A stretch of 64,000 nucleotides of DNA from Fusobacterium sp. (GCA_019416865.1 DXWL01000004.1:1-64000), one strand, 5' to 3'. Shown: positions 53,078-62,880, counted from the first letter of the stretch. The notes: generated by a model from the sequence alone, not told the origin. Program-made: numbers and translations.

Positions 53078-53921
53078 TATAATTTTTCTATTGATTCTGA
53101 TATTTACAGCCTGTAGTTCTGCTGATGTAAATAAGGCAGCAGAGGGAAAAGACAGCAGGGAAGAGTATTATATTTTAAGAGGAATAAATTATGTTCGTGA
53201 AGAAAATTATGTAAAAGCTTTAAAAGAGTATGAAAAAGCTTATCAAAAAAACGAAAATAACATAATTACATTAAAAGAAATAGCAAGAACATATGTAAAA
53301 CTGAAAGATTATGATAAGGGAATTTATTATTACAGCAGAGCTTTAAAAGCAGATCCCAAAGATCAAGAGTGTATAAGAAATTTAGGCTATACTTATTATT
53401 TAAAAAATGATAATAAAAAAGCACTGGAATATCTTAATAAACTTTCTTCTGAAGGAGCAGGAGCTGAAACTTTAAAACTTAAAGGATATCTTCTTTACGA
53501 GAGAAAGGATTTAAAAAATTCCTATAAAACTTTTAAAGAAGTATTTTCAAAAGAGGAACAGCCAGATCTGTTTTATTGTAAGATATATGCAGATCTTTTA
53601 AGTGATATGGGAAAAAAAGAGGAACTGAGAATTTTCCTTGAAAAAGGGCTTGAAAGAAATAGTGCAGATAAAGACTATGTGATTTTCTATGCTTATGCAC
53701 TGGGAGAATATTTTGGAGAATATCAACAAGGAGAAAGAGAGATAAAGAGGTATATAGTTTCTTATGGAGGAAATGATTCTCTTTATATAGCACTAGCATA
53801 TATGATTTATAATCAAAAAGAGTACAGTCAGGCTGAATCTGCATTAAAACTTGTTTCTTACAGAGAAAGATACAATAAAGAATATTTAGATTTAGAGGAG
53901 AGGTTGAGAAAGAGAATATGA
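53064..53921 (+). CDS. TPR-repeat lipoprotein
   Basis: 285 aa with GTG start inside the DUF502 end. Signal with lipobox FTAC (Cys16 as lipidation site), then about six helical TPR repeats, e.g. YVKALKEYEKAYQKN and YDKGIYYYSRALKADPKDQE with the canonical W/A/P spacing. It should be a membrane-anchored periplasmic scaffold, perhaps for envelope assembly. It ends by overlapping apt (ATGA). Confidence 0.85.
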   Translation: MKKNSIIFLLILIFTACSSADVNKAAEGKDSREEYYILRGINYVREENYVKALKEYEKAYQKNENNIITLKEIARTYVKLKDYDKGIYYYSRALKADPKDQECIRNLGYTYYLKNDNKKALEYLNKLSSEGAGAETLKLKGYLLYERKDLKNSYKTFKEVFSKEEQPDLFYCKIYADLLSDMGKKEELRIFLEKGLERNSADKDYVIFYAYALGEYFGEYQQGEREIKRYIVSYGGNDSLYIALAYMIYNQKEYSQAESALKLVSYRERYNKEYLDLEERLRKRI

Positions 53922-54433
53922 ATTATAAAGATTATATAACGTCAATAGAAAATTTTCCTAAAGAGGGAATAACTTTTAGAGATATAACTTCTTTTATACA
54001 AAACGGAGAAGCTTTCAAAGCAGCTACAAAAGAATTTGCTCAATTTGCACAAGAGCTGGGAGCAGATGTAATAGTAGGACCTGAATCAAGAGGATTTATA
54101 TTTGGATGTCCTGTAGCATACGAACTTGGAATAGGTTTTGTTCCTGTAAGAAAACCAGGAAAACTTCCAAGAGAGGTTATATCTTGCAGCTATGATTTAG
54201 AATATGGCAGCAATACAGTAGAGATTCATAAAGATGCAATAAAAAAAGGGCAGAAAGTTGTTATTATAGATGACCTTCTTGCAACAGGAGGAACAACAGA
54301 AGCTGTAGTAAAATTGGTAAAAGAACTTGGGGGAGAAGTCGCTGGTATAGGATTTTTAATTGAACTGGCTGGAGAATTTGATGGAAGAGGAAAACTTAGC
54401 GGTTATCCTGTTAAGTCGTTAATAAAATACTAA
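53918..54433 (+). CDS. apt: Adenine phosphoribosyltransferase
   Basis: 171-aa type I PRTase: adenine + PRPP to AMP. The hallmark VIIDDLLATGGTTEA binds PRPP; GPESRGFIFGCPVAYELGIGFVPVRKPGKLP is typical of Apt. Overlaps the upstream stop by 4 nt. The gene just before rel is the order found in many bacteria, linking purine salvage to the stringent response. Confidence 0.97.
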   Translation: MNYKDYITSIENFPKEGITFRDITSFIQNGEAFKAATKEFAQFAQELGADVIVGPESRGFIFGCPVAYELGIGFVPVRKPGKLPREVISCSYDLEYGSNTVEIHKDAIKKGQKVVIIDDLLATGGTTEAVVKLVKELGGEVAGIGFLIELAGEFDGRGKLSGYPVKSLIKY

Positions 54434-54454
54434 TGAAAACAGGAAAGGGTAGAT

Positions 54455-56629
54455 ATGGAATATTGGCAAGAGATATTAGATAGCATAAAAAAGAATAATC
54501 TAAATGTAGATATTGAGAAAATTCAGTTGGCATATTCTTTCGCTGAAGAATCTCATCAGGGACAGTTTAGACAGTCAGGGGATAAGTATATACTTCACCC
54601 AACTGAAGTAGCAAAAATTCTTATTGATATGAAGATGGACACAGACTCTATTGTGGCAGGAATACTCCATGATATTGTAGAGGATACACTTATTACCCTT
54701 GCAGACATTGAATATAATTTTGGTAAAAGTGCTGCAAATTTAGTTGACGGAGTAACAAAATTGAAAAATCTGCCAAATGGGACAAAGCAACAGGATGAAA
54801 GTATAAGAAAAATGATGCTTGCCATGTCGAAAGATTTGAGAGTTATCATTATAAAATTGGCAGATAGACTTCATAATATGAGAACTTTAAAATTTGTTCC
54901 TCCTGAAAAACAAGTGAGAATTTCTAAAGAAACTTTGGCAATATATGCACCACTTGCTCATAGACTTGGTATGGCCAAAATAAAATCAGAGCTTGAGGAT
55001 AGATCTTTTCATTATATAATGCCTGAAATATATCTTGAAATAAAAACTCTTGTAGACGAAACAAGAGGTGAAAGAAGCGACTACATTGAAAAAGTTGTTG
55101 AAGTAATAAAAGATATATTAAAAGAATCAGAGATAAAAGGAAATGTAAGCGGAAGATTTAAACATTTTTACAGTATTTATAAAAAGATATATGAGAAACA
55201 CAGAAATTTTGATGATATCTATGACTTAGCTGGAATCAGGATAATTGTGGACAGTGTAGCTACTTGTTATCATACTCTTGGAATTATTCACGAGCATTTC
55301 AGCCCTGTACCAGGAAGATTTAAAGATTATATAGCTGTGCCAAAATCAAATAACTATCAATCTATCCATACTACAATAGTAGGACCTGAAGGAAAGTTTG
55401 TAGAGATACAAATAAGAACAGAAGAGATGGACAGAATAGCTGAAGAAGGGGTTGCAGCTCACTGGAGTTATAAAGAAAAATCAAAAGTAACTAAAAAAGA
55501 TAAGGTTTACAGTTGGTTGAGAGATATTATAGAGGTAAGTAAAGAAGCTGATAATGCTCAAGACTTTGTAAACACAATTACGGGAGATATTATAGAAGAT
55601 ACAATATTTGTATTTTCACCAAAAGGGGATATATCAGAGCTTAAAAAAGGAGCTACCCCTATAGATTTTGCTTTTGCAATTCATACTCAAGTAGGATGTA
55701 AATGTATAGGAGCAAAGGTTAACGGAGAAATAGTACCCCTTGATTATAAATTAAAAAGTGGGGACAGAGTGGAGATAATCACTTCTAAGAGTGCAAAAGG
55801 GCCTGGAAATGATTGGCTGGATATAGTTGTTACTCAAGGAGCAAAAAATAAAATCAAAAAGTGGCTTAAAGATAAAAAATGGGAAGAGATGATAAAAAAT
55901 GGAAAAGATGTAATCGAAAGAGAGATTGCAAAACTTCCTGTTCCTATGACACTGAGAGATTTTGAAGAATCTCCTGTTATAAAAAAACATATGGAAAAAC
56001 ATAACGTACCTACTTTTGATGACCTTTATTTTATAATGGGGGAAAAAAGAAGCAAGGTGGATATTATTCTTGATAAATTGAGAGGGGATATAGAGGCTAA
56101 TAAACCTGTTGAAGCAGGGAATATTGTTAAGCCTCCTGTTCCTAAAAATAAATCAAGAAAGAAAAATGACTATGGAATTATAGTTGAAGGAGTAGATAAT
56201 ACTCTTATAAGATTTGCAAAATGTTGTACCCCTCTTCCTGGAGATGAAATAGGAGGATATGTAACAAAGCTTACAGGTATAGCAATTCACAGAAAAGATT
56301 GTAAAAATTTTGCAAATATGGTTGAGCATGAACCTGAAAGAGTTATCCATGTAGAATGGGATGAAGATATAATAGATAAAAAACTTAATAAATATCAATT
56401 TAAGTTTTCTGTTATCACAAATGCAAATAAAAATCTTTTAATGGAAATAGTAAATCTTATTGCAAATCATAAAATAACTCTTACAGATATAAACTCAAGT
56501 ACACTTAAGAGAAATAATAAAGAATTTAATAAAATAAAAGTTGCTATTGAAATAAGTAATAAAAAAGATTATACTCTTCTGCTTGATAATATTAAAAAAA
56601 TAAAAGATGTTGTGGCAGTTGAGAGATAA
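54455..56629 (+). CDS. relA: Bifunctional (p)ppGpp synthetase/hydrolase Rel
   Basis: 724-aa long RSH protein. The hydrolase HD domain is intact (HPTEVAKIL, then H72-D73 and E76-D77 in HDIVED), as is the synthetase (GRFKHFYSIYKKI, GRFKDYIAVPKSNNYQSIHT, VEIQIRTEEMDRIAEEG with the catalytic Glu). TGS (TIFVFSPKGDISELKKGATPIDFAFAIH), conserved Cys zinc-finger-type region (FAKCCTPLPGDEIGGYVT) and ACT follow at the C-terminus. Presence of both active sites means a single enzyme can make and remove alarmone. Second gene after apt. Confidence 0.96.
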   Translation: MEYWQEILDSIKKNNLNVDIEKIQLAYSFAEESHQGQFRQSGDKYILHPTEVAKILIDMKMDTDSIVAGILHDIVEDTLITLADIEYNFGKSAANLVDGVTKLKNLPNGTKQQDESIRKMMLAMSKDLRVIIIKLADRLHNMRTLKFVPPEKQVRISKETLAIYAPLAHRLGMAKIKSELEDRSFHYIMPEIYLEIKTLVDETRGERSDYIEKVVEVIKDILKESEIKGNVSGRFKHFYSIYKKIYEKHRNFDDIYDLAGIRIIVDSVATCYHTLGIIHEHFSPVPGRFKDYIAVPKSNNYQSIHTTIVGPEGKFVEIQIRTEEMDRIAEEGVAAHWSYKEKSKVTKKDKVYSWLRDIIEVSKEADNAQDFVNTITGDIIEDTIFVFSPKGDISELKKGATPIDFAFAIHTQVGCKCIGAKVNGEIVPLDYKLKSGDRVEIITSKSAKGPGNDWLDIVVTQGAKNKIKKWLKDKKWEEMIKNGKDVIEREIAKLPVPMTLRDFEESPVIKKHMEKHNVPTFDDLYFIMGEKRSKVDIILDKLRGDIEANKPVEAGNIVKPPVPKNKSRKKNDYGIIVEGVDNTLIRFAKCCTPLPGDEIGGYVTKLTGIAIHRKDCKNFANMVEHEPERVIHVEWDEDIIDKKLNKYQFKFSVITNANKNLLMEIVNLIANHKITLTDINSSTLKRNNKEFNKIKVAIEISNKKDYTLLLDNIKKIKDVVAVER

Positions 56630-56655
56630 AAAGAGATAGAAAGATAGGAGAACAG

Positions 56656-57825
56656 ATGCAGAAATTACCTGTAACATACGAACTTATTAAAAAAACAGGA
56701 AATGCCAGAGCGGGAATTATAACAACTCCTCATGGTACAATAGAAACTCCTGTATTTATGCCTGTGGGAACACAAGGGACAGTAAAAGGAATGGCAAAAG
56801 AAGAGCTTGTTGAGCTTGGTTCAGAGATAATACTAGGAAATACATACCATCTACATTTAAGACCTGGAGATGATTTAGTAGCAAGATTTGGAGGACTTCA
56901 TGAATTTTCAAGATGGGAGAAACCAATTCTTACAGACAGCGGAGGTTTTCAGGTATTCAGTCTTGGACATCTTAGAAAAATTACAGAAGAGGGTGTAGCT
57001 TTTAGTTCACATCTTGATGGCTCAAAGCGTTTTTTATCTCCTGAAAAATCAATAGAGATTCAAAATAATCTAGGATCTGATATAGTGATGCTTTTTGATG
57101 AATGCCCTCCGGGAATGTCTTCAAAAGAATATCTTATTCCCTCTATAGAAAGAACAGCAAGATGGGCAAAAAGATGTATAGATGCTCATAAAAGACCTGA
57201 GGAACAAGGACTTTTTGCAATAGTTCAAGGGGGAATTTATGAAGAGCTGAGAGAAAAAAGTCTTGAAAGCCTTACTGCTATGGATGAACATTTTTCAGGG
57301 TATGCTATGGGAGGACTTGCTGTGGGAGAGCCAAGAGAGGATATGTATAGAATACTTAATCATATTACTCCTAAATTTCCTGAAAATAAACCAAGATATT
57401 TGATGGGAGTTGGAGAACCTCTTGATATGCTTGAAGCAGTTGAAACAGGAATTGATATGATGGATTGTGTACAGCCTACTAGAATTGGAAGACACGGAAC
57501 TGTTTTTACAAAATACGGAAGGCTTGTAGTAAAAAATGCAGTATATTCAGAAGATGACAGACCACTTGATGAGGGTTGTGATTGCTATGTGTGCAGAAAT
57601 TATTCAAGAGGATATATAAGACATCTTTTAAAAGCAGGAGAGATTTTAGGACAAAGACTTACAACTTATCATAATTTATATTTCCTTGTTCATTTGATGA
57701 AAAATGCGAGAAAGGCAATACTTGAAGAGAGATTTCCTGAATTTAAAGCTGAATTTATAAAAAATTATACAATGGGAAATAGTTCAGAATGGATAAAACC
57801 CAGAAAAATAGATAAAACTAAATAA
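56656..57825 (+). CDS. tgt: Queuine tRNA-ribosyltransferase
   Basis: 389-aa TIM-barrel enzyme exchanging G34 of Asn/Asp/His/Tyr tRNAs for preQ1. Blocks: TPVFMPVGTQGTVKGM, GNTYHLHLRPG, catalytic region LTDSGGFQVFSL, SFDECPP-like LFDECPPGMS, GGLAVGEP, DCVQPTRIGRHG, and the zinc site CDCYVC with a distal His. Complete. The gene is followed by a terminator inside the next reading frame's dead 5' part. Confidence 0.97.
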   Translation: MQKLPVTYELIKKTGNARAGIITTPHGTIETPVFMPVGTQGTVKGMAKEELVELGSEIILGNTYHLHLRPGDDLVARFGGLHEFSRWEKPILTDSGGFQVFSLGHLRKITEEGVAFSSHLDGSKRFLSPEKSIEIQNNLGSDIVMLFDECPPGMSSKEYLIPSIERTARWAKRCIDAHKRPEEQGLFAIVQGGIYEELREKSLESLTAMDEHFSGYAMGGLAVGEPREDMYRILNHITPKFPENKPRYLMGVGEPLDMLEAVETGIDMMDCVQPTRIGRHGTVFTKYGRLVVKNAVYSEDDRPLDEGCDCYVCRNYSRGYIRHLLKAGEILGQRLTTYHNLYFLVHLMKNARKAILEERFPEFKAEFIKNYTMGNSSEWIKPRKIDKTK

Positions 57826-57835
57826 AAAGTGAGTG

Positions 57836-57883
57836 AAAGAGAACAGCTGATTAAAATATTAAATCTTGTCTGTTCTCTTTTTG
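57836..57883 (+). terminator. Terminator after tgt
   Basis: AAAGAGAACAG (57836-57846) pairs with CTGTTCTCTTT (57870-57880), then T-run. It lies upstream of the true start of the YibE/F gene. Confidence 0.82.
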
Positions 57884-57909
57884 TAAAAATAACTTCAGGA
57901 GGTATACAT

Positions 57910-59022
57910 TTGATAAAAAAATATAGTTTAAAAAAATTAATTATACTTTTTTTTGTAATAATTTCAGGAACTGTTTTGTGTGAAGAATATTTAAAAGGAA
58001 AAATTATAGAAAGAACAGGAAGTGTGTTAGAAAATAATATTTATACACAAACAGAAATTTCAGATGAAATAAAGAATATAGAAGTATATAAAGTAAAAAT
58101 AGGAAAAGAGATTATTGTAATAGAGCAGCCAATATATAATGATAACTCTCTAAATATAGATTTTCATACAGGAGATACAGTTGTAGTAATGAAAGATGCT
58201 GATGAAAATGGGGAGATGTATTTTATAACAGATGTGGATAAAAGAGGAGATTATCTAGTTCTTTCATTAGGATTTATTTTTATGACGATTATTCTTGCTA
58301 AATTAAAAGGAGTGAAAGCTCTTTTTGCACTTGGAATAAGTGTAGTAGCAATATTTTATTTTTTTATACCTTTGGTTATAAAAGGATATTCTCCTATATT
58401 TTTATCAGTAATTACAGCTCTTTTTTCATCGGTAATAACAATTTATTTTGTAACAGGTTTCAATAAAAAAGGTATAACTGCGATTTTAGGAAGTATTGGC
58501 GGAGTAATGTGTTCAGGAATTCTTTCTGAAATATTTGTAAGAAAAATGGCTCTTACAGGATATTCAACAATAGATGCTATAGGATATGCTGGATTTCTTC
58601 AAGGAATACAGGTAAGAGAACTTGTATCAGCAGGAATAATATTAGGAAGTATGGGGGCAGTTATGGATGTAGCCATGTCTATTTCTTCATCTTTATCAGA
58701 AATTAAAGAAAAAAATTCTGACTTATCTCCATGGGAACTTTTTAAGTCTGGAATACATATAGGAAGTGATGTTGTAGGAACAATGATAAATACTTTGATT
58801 CTTGCATATATTGGAAGTTCTCTTTTTGATATGATAATAATATCTATCCATATTCAAGAACTTTCAATGATAAGACTTCTTAATTATGAATTTATAGCTG
58901 TGGAAATATTAAAATCTTTTTCTGGAAGTATAGGAATACTTGCAGCGATTCCTCTTACTGCATATTTAAGCAGCTATATGGGGACTGGAAAAAATATATT
59001 TAAAGACAGAAGAACAAGATAA
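57910..59022 (+). CDS. YibE/F family membrane protein
   Basis: 370 aa from TTG 57910, whose AGGAGGT (57897-57903) is 6 nt upstream. A longer frame opens at GTG 57829 but would read through the tgt terminator, so it is rejected. N-terminal signal/anchor (KLIILFFVIISGTVLC), then a soluble beta domain to about residue 120, and seven or eight membrane helices characteristic of YibE/F, with GIQVRELVSAGIILGSMGAVMDVAMSISSSL and LAAIPLTAYLSSYM. Function is unknown; the family has been linked loosely to transport. Confidence 0.82.
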   Translation: MIKKYSLKKLIILFFVIISGTVLCEEYLKGKIIERTGSVLENNIYTQTEISDEIKNIEVYKVKIGKEIIVIEQPIYNDNSLNIDFHTGDTVVVMKDADENGEMYFITDVDKRGDYLVLSLGFIFMTIILAKLKGVKALFALGISVVAIFYFFIPLVIKGYSPIFLSVITALFSSVITIYFVTGFNKKGITAILGSIGGVMCSGILSEIFVRKMALTGYSTIDAIGYAGFLQGIQVRELVSAGIILGSMGAVMDVAMSISSSLSEIKEKNSDLSPWELFKSGIHIGSDVVGTMINTLILAYIGSSLFDMIIISIHIQELSMIRLLNYEFIAVEILKSFSGSIGILAAIPLTAYLSSYMGTGKNIFKDRRTR

Positions 59023-59098
59023 AAGGATTTAGAGAGAAATAGTGAAGAATTTTTTTTGATTTTTGAAAATAATAAAAGTTTATTTTTTTTTCTTTAAA

Positions 59099-59107
59099 TG
59101 ATATAAT
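59099..59107 (+). promoter_or_regulatory. Extended -10 promoter for plsY
   Basis: TGA-TATAAT (hexamer 59102-59107). The leader (about 75 nt) holds a weak hairpin TGCCTTT/AAAGGTA near 59121-59147. Confidence 0.6.
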
Positions 59108-59187
59108 ATAGTTATTGAAATGCCTTTTTTACGGACTTTAAAGGTATAAAAAAGAAAATAGAAGTAGATGTGTATTAAGGGGGACAT

Positions 59188-59802
59188 ATGAGCAAATATA
59201 TACTTTTATCATTGATTGCCTATTTCTGCGGATCAATTCCAAGCGGAGTATGGATTGGTAAAATGGTCAAAGGAATAGATATAAGAACAGTGGGAAGTAA
59301 AAATTCAGGAGCTACAAATGCTTATAGAACTTTAGGAGCAAAATGTGGAATTGCAACTTTAGTTTTAGATGCTTTAAAGGGGTATATTCCTTTATGGATA
59401 GCAAGTCAATTTGATATATCAGACAAATATATTGTTGTAATAGGACTTATTGCAGTTGTGGCACACTCAATGTCATGTTTTCTTAACTTTAAAGGGGGAA
59501 AAGGGGTGGCAACAAGTTTGGGAGTATTTTTATTTTTAGCTCCTAAAGCTGTTCTGGTTACATTTTTTGCTTTTGCGGTAGTAGTATTTTTTACAAGATA
59601 TGTATCATTATCTTCAATAACAGGAGCGATAATTCTTCCTATTATGACAATGCTTCTTCCTGCAAAAGAGGGAGTGGATAAAACAACTCTTGTAATACTT
59701 ACTTTTATAATTGGTGTATTTGTAATATACAAACATAAAAGCAACATATCAAGATTATTAAATGGAACAGAATCAAAAATAATTTTTGGAAAGAAAGGAT
59801 AG
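59188..59802 (+). CDS. plsY: Acyl-phosphate:glycerol-3-phosphate acyltransferase PlsY
   Basis: 204-aa polytopic enzyme making lysophosphatidic acid. The three conserved PlsY loops are visible: CGSIPSGVWIGK with SGATNAYRTLG, then the HSMSCFLNFKGGKGVATSLGV glycine-rich motif, and KHKSNISRLLNGTESKI near the end. About five membrane helices. GGGGGAC upstream. Directly before gpsA, which supplies its glycerol-3-phosphate. Confidence 0.96.
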   Translation: MSKYILLSLIAYFCGSIPSGVWIGKMVKGIDIRTVGSKNSGATNAYRTLGAKCGIATLVLDALKGYIPLWIASQFDISDKYIVVIGLIAVVAHSMSCFLNFKGGKGVATSLGVFLFLAPKAVLVTFFAFAVVVFFTRYVSLSSITGAIILPIMTMLLPAKEGVDKTTLVILTFIIGVFVIYKHKSNISRLLNGTESKIIFGKKG

Positions 59803-59808
59803 GATATT

Positions 59809-60810
59809 ATGGATAAAATAGTTGTTGTAGGTGCTGGAAGCTGGGGTACAGCTTTAGCATTAGTTCTAGCAAATAAAGGATGCTTTGATGTAAGAATGTG
59901 GGAATACGACAAGGAACTTGCAGAGAAAATGGAAAAAGAAAGAGAAAATTCCAAGCTTCTTCCAGGAGTAAAGTTTCCTGATACTCTTCATGTAACAAAT
60001 GATGATAAAGACCTTTTAAAAGATGCAAGAGCTGTTGTATTTTCAATACCTTCACAAGTACTTAGAGGTGTTGCAGCAAGATTTTCTTCACAGATGAGAA
60101 GTGATCTTTTAATTATAAATACAGGAAAAGGAATAGAGATAAGCTCAGGGCTTAGACTTTCTGAAGTAATAAAAGATGAAATACTTGGAAAATATCACAA
60201 TAATATAGTTGTACTTTCAGGACCTACTCATGCTGAAGAGGTATGTAAAGGAATTCCTACAACTATTGTTGCAGCAGGAAAGCTTGAAAAAGCAAGAGCT
60301 GTACAAGAGATATTTAACTCTGAAAAATTTAGAGTGTATGTAAATGAAGATATAGTTGGTGTAGAGCTTGGAGGAGCAGTTAAAAACTGTTTAGCTTTAG
60401 GTGCTGGAATATCTGATGGAATGGGATTTGGGGATAATACAAAGGCAGCTCTTATTACAAGAGGTGTGGCAGAAATGATAAGATTTGGAGAAAAATGTGG
60501 AGCAGACCCTAAAACATTTTATGGACTTAGTGGTATAGGAGATCTTATTGTTACTTGTGCAAGTAAGCACAGCAGAAACAGATATGTTGGTGAAAAATTA
60601 GGGAAAGGATTTACTCTTAAACAAATTTTAGATGAGATGATAATGGTGGCAGAGGGAGTGCCTACTGTTAAAGCTGTTTATACAAAAGCTCAGGAGCTAG
60701 GAGTAAGTATGCCTATAGTAGAGGCAGTTTATAAAGTGTTGTATGAAGATAAAAAAGCTGAAACAATGGTAAAAGAACTAATGTCCCGTGATCTTAAAGA
60801 GGAGTTTTAA
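59809..60810 (+). CDS. gpsA: Glycerol-3-phosphate dehydrogenase [NAD(P)+]
   Basis: 333 aa, reducing dihydroxyacetone phosphate to sn-glycerol 3-phosphate. N-terminal dinucleotide fold VVGAGSWGTALA, then NTGKGIE, LSGPTHAEEV, catalytic Lys in ELGGAVKNCLALGAGISDGMGFGDNTKAAL, and SGIGDLIVTC with RN. Six nt after plsY: an operon for phospholipid head building; psd is at 28794. Confidence 0.97.
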   Translation: MDKIVVVGAGSWGTALALVLANKGCFDVRMWEYDKELAEKMEKERENSKLLPGVKFPDTLHVTNDDKDLLKDARAVVFSIPSQVLRGVAARFSSQMRSDLLIINTGKGIEISSGLRLSEVIKDEILGKYHNNIVVLSGPTHAEEVCKGIPTTIVAAGKLEKARAVQEIFNSEKFRVYVNEDIVGVELGGAVKNCLALGAGISDGMGFGDNTKAALITRGVAEMIRFGEKCGADPKTFYGLSGIGDLIVTCASKHSRNRYVGEKLGKGFTLKQILDEMIMVAEGVPTVKAVYTKAQELGVSMPIVEAVYKVLYEDKKAETMVKELMSRDLKEEF

Positions 60811-60853
60811 ATCTATTTTAAAATTATAAAAACACAAGGTGAGGTTATACATT

Positions 60854-61681
60854 ATGGAAGAAAAAGATCTTGTTTCACTTTACTTGGATGATATAAAAAA
60901 ATATGAAATTTTAGATAGAGAAGAGGAAGAAAAGCTTCTTAGAAAGGTAAAAGAGGGAGATTTAGAGGCAAAAAATAAACTTATTTTATGTAATTTGAGG
61001 CTTGTAATAAGTGTAGCTAAAAATTACATGAATAAGGGAATGACTCTTATTGACCTTATAAGTGAAGGAAATTTTGGGCTTATCCGTGCCATTGATAAAT
61101 TTGATATAGAAAAAGGATTCAGATTTTCAACATATGCTGTGTGGTGGATAAAACAATCTATTACAAAAGCTGTGATGAGCAAAGGAAGAGAGATAAGAAT
61201 TCCTTCATATAAATATGATCTTTTAAACAAGATAAATAAAATCATAGTGGAAGAGCTTATGAATACTGGAGACTATCCAACAAATGAAGTTATTGCAGAA
61301 AAATTGAAACTTTCTCCTGAAAAGGTTGCCAATATAATGGTAGAGTTTCAAGAAATAGTTTCACTTAACTCTTCTGTGGGAGATAATATTTACCTTGAGG
61401 ACACTATTTTAAATGAAGATTCTGAAAATTTTGAAAACGATATTATAAATGAAATAAGTAAAAAGAAAATATATGAGATACTTGATAATCTGGAAGAGAG
61501 AGAAAAAGATATTCTTTTGAGAAGATATGGATTAAGTGGATATGATATTCATACTCTTGAACAGGTAGGAGAGGCATTTAATATTACTAGGGAGAGAGTA
61601 AGACAAATAGAGAAAAAAACTCTTGCAAAACTTAGAAAAAAATATGATAAAGAATTAAATAACAGTATGTATGTTAAATAA
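60854..61681 (+). CDS. Sigma-70 family RNA polymerase sigma factor
   Basis: About 275 aa from ATG 60854 (GGTGAGG 8 nt upstream; an in-frame GTG at 60839 coincides with that site). Regions 1.2 (VSLYLDDIKKYEILDREEE), 2 (NLRLVISVAKNYMNKGMTLIDLISEGNFGLIRAIDKFDIEKGFRFSTYAVWWIKQSI), 3 and 4 (LEEREKDILLRRYGLSG; TLEQVGEAFNITRERVRQIEKKTLAKLR) are all present. It lacks region 1.1 and the large non-conserved insert, so it is a short group 2-like factor; it could be the housekeeping one or a RpoD paralogue. Region 2.4 keeps the -10-reading WWIKQ. It lies between gpsA and dnaN. Confidence 0.9.
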   Translation: MEEKDLVSLYLDDIKKYEILDREEEEKLLRKVKEGDLEAKNKLILCNLRLVISVAKNYMNKGMTLIDLISEGNFGLIRAIDKFDIEKGFRFSTYAVWWIKQSITKAVMSKGREIRIPSYKYDLLNKINKIIVEELMNTGDYPTNEVIAEKLKLSPEKVANIMVEFQEIVSLNSSVGDNIYLEDTILNEDSENFENDIINEISKKKIYEILDNLEEREKDILLRRYGLSGYDIHTLEQVGEAFNITRERVRQIEKKTLAKLRKKYDKELNNSMYVK

Positions 61682-61697
61682 TCGGGAGGAGCTTTAC

Positions 61698-62822
61698 ATG
61701 ATTGTAAAAGTAAACAGAGGAGAATTCCTTAAAAAATTAAGAACTGTAGAAAAGGCAGTTACAGAAAATAAAATAAAACCAATTATTTCATGTGTCTATT
61801 TGGAAACTAGAGATAATAATTTATTTTTCTGTGGTACAAATTTAGAGCTTACTATTACATCAGCAATGGAATGTGAGATACTTGAAAAAGGAAAAATGGT
61901 ATTTCAACCTCAGCTTATAGATGAATATGTGAAAGAGCTTTCTGATGATATTATTCTGCTTAAAGAAACAGATTCAGTGCTTGTTATTGAAACTGGGGAC
62001 TCATCTTCTGAATTTGCTCTTATGAATGCAGAGGAATTTCCTATTCTTGCCAATAAAGAAACAAGTGAAAGAAATGTTTGTTTTACAGTTCAAAGCAGAG
62101 AACTTCTTGAAATATTTGAAAAGGTAAAGTTTTCAGCTTCTGGAACAGCAGATAATCTTTCAATAAACTGCATAAGGCTTGAAATGCAGAATGGGGTGGC
62201 AAGATTTGTTTCAACAGATACATATCGTCTGACTTATCTTATGAAAGAAGTAGAAAGTGATTGTTCAGTTCAGGTAAGTATACCTCTTAATACAGTAGAA
62301 GCTATAACAAAACTTTTAAAAAGTGAAGATTTAAAAGATATAGAGATATCTATGAAAGACAATCAAATATATTTTATTTCAGGAAATACAGAGATAGTGA
62401 GCAGAACTATTGAACTTCCATTCCCTAATTACGGAGGAATACTTGGAACAGCTCAATATAATAAAAAGATGCTTGTAAAAAGCGATGAACTTATGAAAGT
62501 TTTAAAAAGAATACAGATATTTGTAAGATCAAATACAGATTCAAAATTTGGAGCTGTTTTTGAATTTGATAAAAATAATATGCTTGTAAGAGGAGTGAGC
62601 AGTATTGCAAAAATAAAAGAGGATTTGGTAATAAATTACACAGGAGAACCTCTGAAAATATCTCTTAATGTGAAATTTTTGATAGAATTTTTGCAGAATT
62701 TTGAGAAAGAGAGTGATATTGTAGTGGAATTGAAAGAATCCAGCAGCTCTGTAAGAATAGCAAGTGTAGATAATGAAAATTATATATACGTGGTTATGCC
62801 TTTAGCATTAAAAGATTTCTAA
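61698..62822 (+). CDS. dnaN: DNA polymerase III beta sliding clamp
   Basis: 374 aa from ATG 61698 with GGGAGGAG upstream; an in-frame ATG at 61671 overlaps the sigma gene and lacks this site. Three clamp domains: MIVKVNRGEFLKKLRTVEKAV; FTVQSRELLEIFEKVKFSAS with STDTYRLTYL; and the third ending in VYVVMPLALKDF-like IYVVMPLALKDF, close to the usual PxxR/L end. It is not beside dnaA, unlike the common dnaA-dnaN order. A terminator follows directly. Confidence 0.93.
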   Translation: MIVKVNRGEFLKKLRTVEKAVTENKIKPIISCVYLETRDNNLFFCGTNLELTITSAMECEILEKGKMVFQPQLIDEYVKELSDDIILLKETDSVLVIETGDSSSEFALMNAEEFPILANKETSERNVCFTVQSRELLEIFEKVKFSASGTADNLSINCIRLEMQNGVARFVSTDTYRLTYLMKEVESDCSVQVSIPLNTVEAITKLLKSEDLKDIEISMKDNQIYFISGNTEIVSRTIELPFPNYGGILGTAQYNKKMLVKSDELMKVLKRIQIFVRSNTDSKFGAVFEFDKNNMLVRGVSSIAKIKEDLVINYTGEPLKISLNVKFLIEFLQNFEKESDIVVELKESSSSVRIASVDNENYIYVVMPLALKDF

Positions 62823-62840
62823 AGAAATTTTCACATAATA

Positions 62841-62867
62841 AGCCGGTATTAAAACCGGCTTTTTTTC
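62841..62867 (+). terminator. Terminator of dnaN
   Basis: AGCCGGT (62841-62847), loop, ACCGGCT (62854-62860), seven T. Confidence 0.93.
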
Positions 62868-62880
62868 TTAAATTGCACTA

